From: Falsirhodobacter xinxiangensis
Lineage (GTDB): Bacteria > Pseudomonadota > Alphaproteobacteria > Rhodobacterales > Rhodobacteraceae
Reading direction: 5' to 3'
Assembly: GCF_004959935.1 (NCBI RefSeq)
Contig: NZ_SMYN01000002.1
Coordinates: 62,001-126,000, forward strand
DNA: 64,000 nucleotides
This document shows, one piece after another, positions 61,461 through 64,000 of the stretch (position 1 is its first letter; each line of letters opens with the position of its first letter). The position numbers were made by a program, and so were the translations under genes. The notes beneath the pieces were generated by a model. The model saw only the letters and a program-made list of their open reading frames with translations. It was not told the origin of the DNA and ran no database searches.

Positions 61461-62842
61461 GCAGCATCCTGATCGTCGATGACGAACGCGACATCCGGGA
61501 ACTGATCGGAGATATCCTGAAAGACGAAGGCTTTCAGGTGCGCCTTGCAGGCAATTCCGACGATTGCATGGCCGAGATCGGTGCCGAGGCGCCCTCGCTC
61601 ATGATCCTTGATATCTGGCTGAAGGACAGCCGGATGGATGGGATCGACATTCTGAAACAGGTCAAGCGCAACAATCCCGATGTGCCGGTGGTGATCATTT
61701 CCGGCCATGGCAACATCGAGATCGCGGTGGCCGCGATCAAGCAGGGCGCATACGACTTCATCGAAAAGCCGTTCAACATCGACCAGTTGATGGTCGTCGT
61801 CGGCCGCGCAATGGAGGCGTCCCGCCTTCGCCGCGAAAACTCGGAACTTCGGCGCAAGGATGTCACCGGGGCCGAGATGTTGGGCAATTCGCCAGCGTTC
61901 AAGACGCTGAAGGCCCAACTGGACAAGGTGACGAAATCCAATGGCCGCGTGATGCTGACCGGGCCTGCCGGTTCGGGCAAGGAATTGGCAGCGCGGTTTA
62001 TCCACGCGCAATCCGGTCGGGCAAAGGCGGGGTTCATCTCCGTCTCCTCGGCCGGGATCGAGCCGGAACGGATGGAGGAGGTTCTGTTCGGGCGCGAAAC
62101 GACCGAGCGCGGATTGGAAAAGGGCCTTCTGGAACAAGCGCATGGCGGCGTCGTCTATTTCGACGAGGTGGCCGAGATGCCGCCCGGCACCCAGTCGAAA
62201 CTTCTGCGCGTGCTGACGGAACAGCAGTTCACGCGCGTCGGCGGTGTGGAAAAGGTGCGTGTGGATCTGCGCGTCATCTCCTCCACCAGCCGCGATCTGC
62301 GGGTGGAGATCGCGCAGGGCCGCTTTCGGCAGGAACTTTACGATCGGCTGAACGTCGTGCCGATCGCCGTCCCATCGTTGGAAGAACGGCGCGAGGATAT
62401 TCCCGAACTGACGCGCCATTTCATCGCCAGTTTCCACAAGACCCAAGGCCTGCCGCTGCGCAAGCTGTCCCCGGATGCCGAAGCGTTGCTTCAGACGATG
62501 CATTGGCCCGGCAACGTGCGGCAGCTTCGCAACGTCATCGAACGGGCGCTGATCCTTGGCGAAGGCTCCGGCCCCATCGAGCCGAGGGAGCTTCCGGGAC
62601 AGGACGTGGGCGGCGGTGACGGGCGCATGGTGCTGGGCGGGGCGCTCGTGACCCTGCCGCTGCGCGAGGCGCGGGAGCTGTTCGAGCGGGAATACCTGCT
62701 GACCCAGATCAACCGTTTCGGCGGCAATATCAGCCGCACGGCGCATTTCGTCGGGATGGAACGCTCGGCCCTGCACCGCAAGCTGAAATCGCTGGGCGTG
62801 GTTACCAAGGCCCGCAACGGCGAAGACGAGCCTGAGGAATGA
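61457..62842 (+). CDS. ntrX: Response regulator NtrX
   Basis: A 461-residue regulator: receiver with phospho-Asp52 in MILDIWLKDS, AAA+ domain and a C-terminal Fis-type helix-turn-helix (GNISRTAHFVGMERSALHRKLK). Walker A is GPAGSGKE (169-176), with Glu in place of Ser/Thr, and the GAFTGA region is replaced by FGRETTERGLEKG (211-223). Both are known in alphaproteobacterial NtrX, which does not act with sigma-54 in the usual way. It is coupled to ntrY and to trkA. Confidence 0.96.
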   Translation: MSSILIVDDERDIRELIGDILKDEGFQVRLAGNSDDCMAEIGAEAPSLMILDIWLKDSRMDGIDILKQVKRNNPDVPVVIISGHGNIEIAVAAIKQGAYDFIEKPFNIDQLMVVVGRAMEASRLRRENSELRRKDVTGAEMLGNSPAFKTLKAQLDKVTKSNGRVMLTGPAGSGKELAARFIHAQSGRAKAGFISVSSAGIEPERMEEVLFGRETTERGLEKGLLEQAHGGVVYFDEVAEMPPGTQSKLLRVLTEQQFTRVGGVEKVRVDLRVISSTSRDLRVEIAQGRFRQELYDRLNVVPIAVPSLEERREDIPELTRHFIASFHKTQGLPLRKLSPDAEALLQTMHWPGNVRQLRNVIERALILGEGSGPIEPRELPGQDVGGGDGRMVLGGALVTLPLREARELFEREYLLTQINRFGGNISRTAHFVGMERSALHRKLKSLGVVTKARNGEDEPEE

Positions 62843-64000
62843 AAGTCATCATCTGCGGCGCGGGGCAGGTCGGCTGGCAGATTGCCCGCCACCTGTCTGG
62901 CGAGCGCAACGACGTGACGGTCGTGGACATGAATGCCGACCTCGTCCGCCGCGCGACCGAGACGCTGGACGTGCAGGGGGTCGTGGGCTTTGCCTCCTAT
63001 CCCGACGTGCTGGAACGGGCGGGCGCGCGCGATGCCGACATGATCATCGCCGCCACCCATTCGGACGAGGTGAACATGGTCACCTGTCAGGTGGCCCATT
63101 CAGTCTTCTCGATCACGCGCAAGATCGCGCGGCTGCGGGCGCAAAGCTATCTCGACGCGATCTATGCCGACCTTTACCAGTCGGGGCACATGCCGATCGA
63201 CGTGGTGATCTCGCCCGAGAAGGAGGTGGCGGAGGCCGCGCTGCAACGGCTCGCCTCGCCCTCGGCCTTCGATACCGAAAGCTTCATGGATGGCGGCGCG
63301 CAGCTTCTGGGTGTGGCACTCGATCCTGATTGCCCGGTGCTGAACACCCCGCTGCGGCAGTTGAACGAGCTGTTCTCGACCCTGCGCGCCATTGTGGTGG
63401 GTGTGCGCCGCGAGGGGCGGCTGTTCGTGCCCGAACCCGAGGACCAGCTTTTCGCCGCCGACGAAATCTATGTCTTCACGCATTCCGACGATGTGAATCG
63501 CGCGCTGGACATCTTCGGCAAATCGACCAGACGGCAGGAGCGGGTGGTGATCATCGGCGGCGGTGCGGTCGGCCTTGCCGTCGCGCAGGCGCTGGAGAAC
63601 CAGACCCACCGCGTCCGCGCCAAGATGATCGAACGCGACCTTCCCCGCGCCGAAGCCGCCGCCGACACGTTGGAGCGGACGATCGTGCTGAACGGCGACG
63701 GCATGGATCTTGACCTGCTGGAGGAGGCGGACATCGCCAATGCCGACGCGGTTCTGGCCGTCACCGATGACGACAAGACGAACCTTCTGGCCGCCGTCCG
63801 CGCCAAGCAGGCGGGCTGCGGCATGGCCATCGCGCTGGTCAACGATCCGACGCTGGTGCCGCTGATGGGCGCGCTGGACATCGACGCGCATATCAACCCG
63901 CGCGCGACGACCGTATCCTCGATTCTGCGCCACATCCGCCACGGCCGCGTGCGCCAGATCTATTCCATCGGCGATGCCGAGGCCGAGATGATCGAGGCGC
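62839..64000 (+). CDS. trkA: Trk potassium uptake regulator TrkA (partial, C-terminus beyond window)
   Basis: The first 387 residues of the NAD-binding regulatory protein of Trk potassium channels. Two RCK halves are seen: the first Rossmann domain ICGAGQVGWQIA at about 5-16 with a TrkA-C domain near 140-225, and the second Rossmann domain IIGGGAVGLAVA near 238. The frame is open to the window end, so the last part is missing. The ATG overlaps the ntrX stop (ATGA); the ntrYX-trkA order is conserved in Rhodobacterales and may link nitrogen and potassium control. Confidence 0.95.
   Translation, partial: MKVIICGAGQVGWQIARHLSGERNDVTVVDMNADLVRRATETLDVQGVVGFASYPDVLERAGARDADMIIAATHSDEVNMVTCQVAHSVFSITRKIARLRAQSYLDAIYADLYQSGHMPIDVVISPEKEVAEAALQRLASPSAFDTESFMDGGAQLLGVALDPDCPVLNTPLRQLNELFSTLRAIVVGVRREGRLFVPEPEDQLFAADEIYVFTHSDDVNRALDIFGKSTRRQERVVIIGGGAVGLAVAQALENQTHRVRAKMIERDLPRAEAAADTLERTIVLNGDGMDLDLLEEADIANADAVLAVTDDDKTNLLAAVRAKQAGCGMAIALVNDPTLVPLMGALDIDAHINPRATTVSSILRHIRHGRVRQIYSIGDAEAEMIEA

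Overview
The window is a stretch of compact, high G+C core chromosome from an alphaproteobacterium, most probably a member of the Rhodobacteraceae (Rhodobacterales). The evidence is the gene content: an sqdB-sqdD-sqdC sulfolipid operon, a smoEFGKS-mtlK polyol operon as in Rhodobacter sphaeroides, dusB (nifR3)-ntrB-ntrC-ntrY-ntrX-trkA in the order known from Rhodobacter, an NtrC without the sigma-54 contact loop, a paired ccmF-ccmH, a usg gene, a PhoR without membrane segments, and a long two-domain dCTP deaminase. No insertion sequence, prophage, integrase, CRISPR array or rRNA operon was seen. The only complete stable RNA gene is one tRNA-Pro(GGG).

Layout. 1-151: tail of an unknown basic protein. 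148-5375 (minus): yceD(DUF177)-rpmF-plsX-fabH-ihfA-merR, then tRNA-Pro and dcd, linking ribosome and fatty-acid/phospholipid genes. 5487-12029: bamE, msrB, olsB, gluQ, trmFO and gyrA (lipoprotein, repair, membrane lipid, tRNA modification, topology). 12179-17682: usg, an L,D-transpeptidase, arginase, ccmF-ccmH and nhaA. 17744-20246 (minus): ilvI-ilvH preceded by a complete-looking attenuator with a leader peptide. 20321-26971: PAS protein, gmk, a gamma-carbonic-anhydrase-like protein, a hypothetical, phoR, nucleoside hydrolase, mazG and an M20 amidohydrolase. 27090-29840: sqdBDC. 29819-38164 (minus): polyol uptake and oxidation operon with a SorC-type regulator, a HAD phosphatase and a small Gln-rich ORF at its head. 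38394-39461: dipeptidase. 39500-50408: glgP-glgB-glgC-glgA-glgX-pgm, with glk converging on it. 51365-55528 (minus): cytochrome c, a small membrane protein and hpt, then (past ratA on plus) ispDF-pgpA-cinA. 55705-64000: dusB-ntrBC-ntrYX-trkA, running out of the window.

How the parts work together. The glg cluster is a full glycogen cycle: glucose is phosphorylated (Glk), isomerised to glucose-1-phosphate (Pgm), activated (GlgC), polymerised and branched (GlgA, GlgB), and mobilised (GlgP, GlgX). The polyol operon imports sorbitol or mannitol through an ABC transporter and oxidises it to ketohexose. The ntr block senses nitrogen status and carries a linked tRNA dihydrouridine synthase. The sqd block makes phosphate-free sulfolipid and olsB makes the first intermediate of phosphate-free ornithine lipid; together with a PhoR this suggests an ability to remodel membranes under phosphate limitation.

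I did not find a clearly new multi-gene system; this is mostly ordinary core genome. The points I consider most worth a second look are: all ten convergent gene pairs overlap at their stop codons, leaving no room for terminators; the ilvIH attenuator with a 15-residue Ile/Val/Leu leader peptide; the 47-residue Gln-rich ORF at the head of the polyol operon; a near-perfect palindrome at the smoE promoter; and a hairpin touching the nhaA ribosome binding site. All statements come from reading the sequence and from family knowledge; no searches were run.
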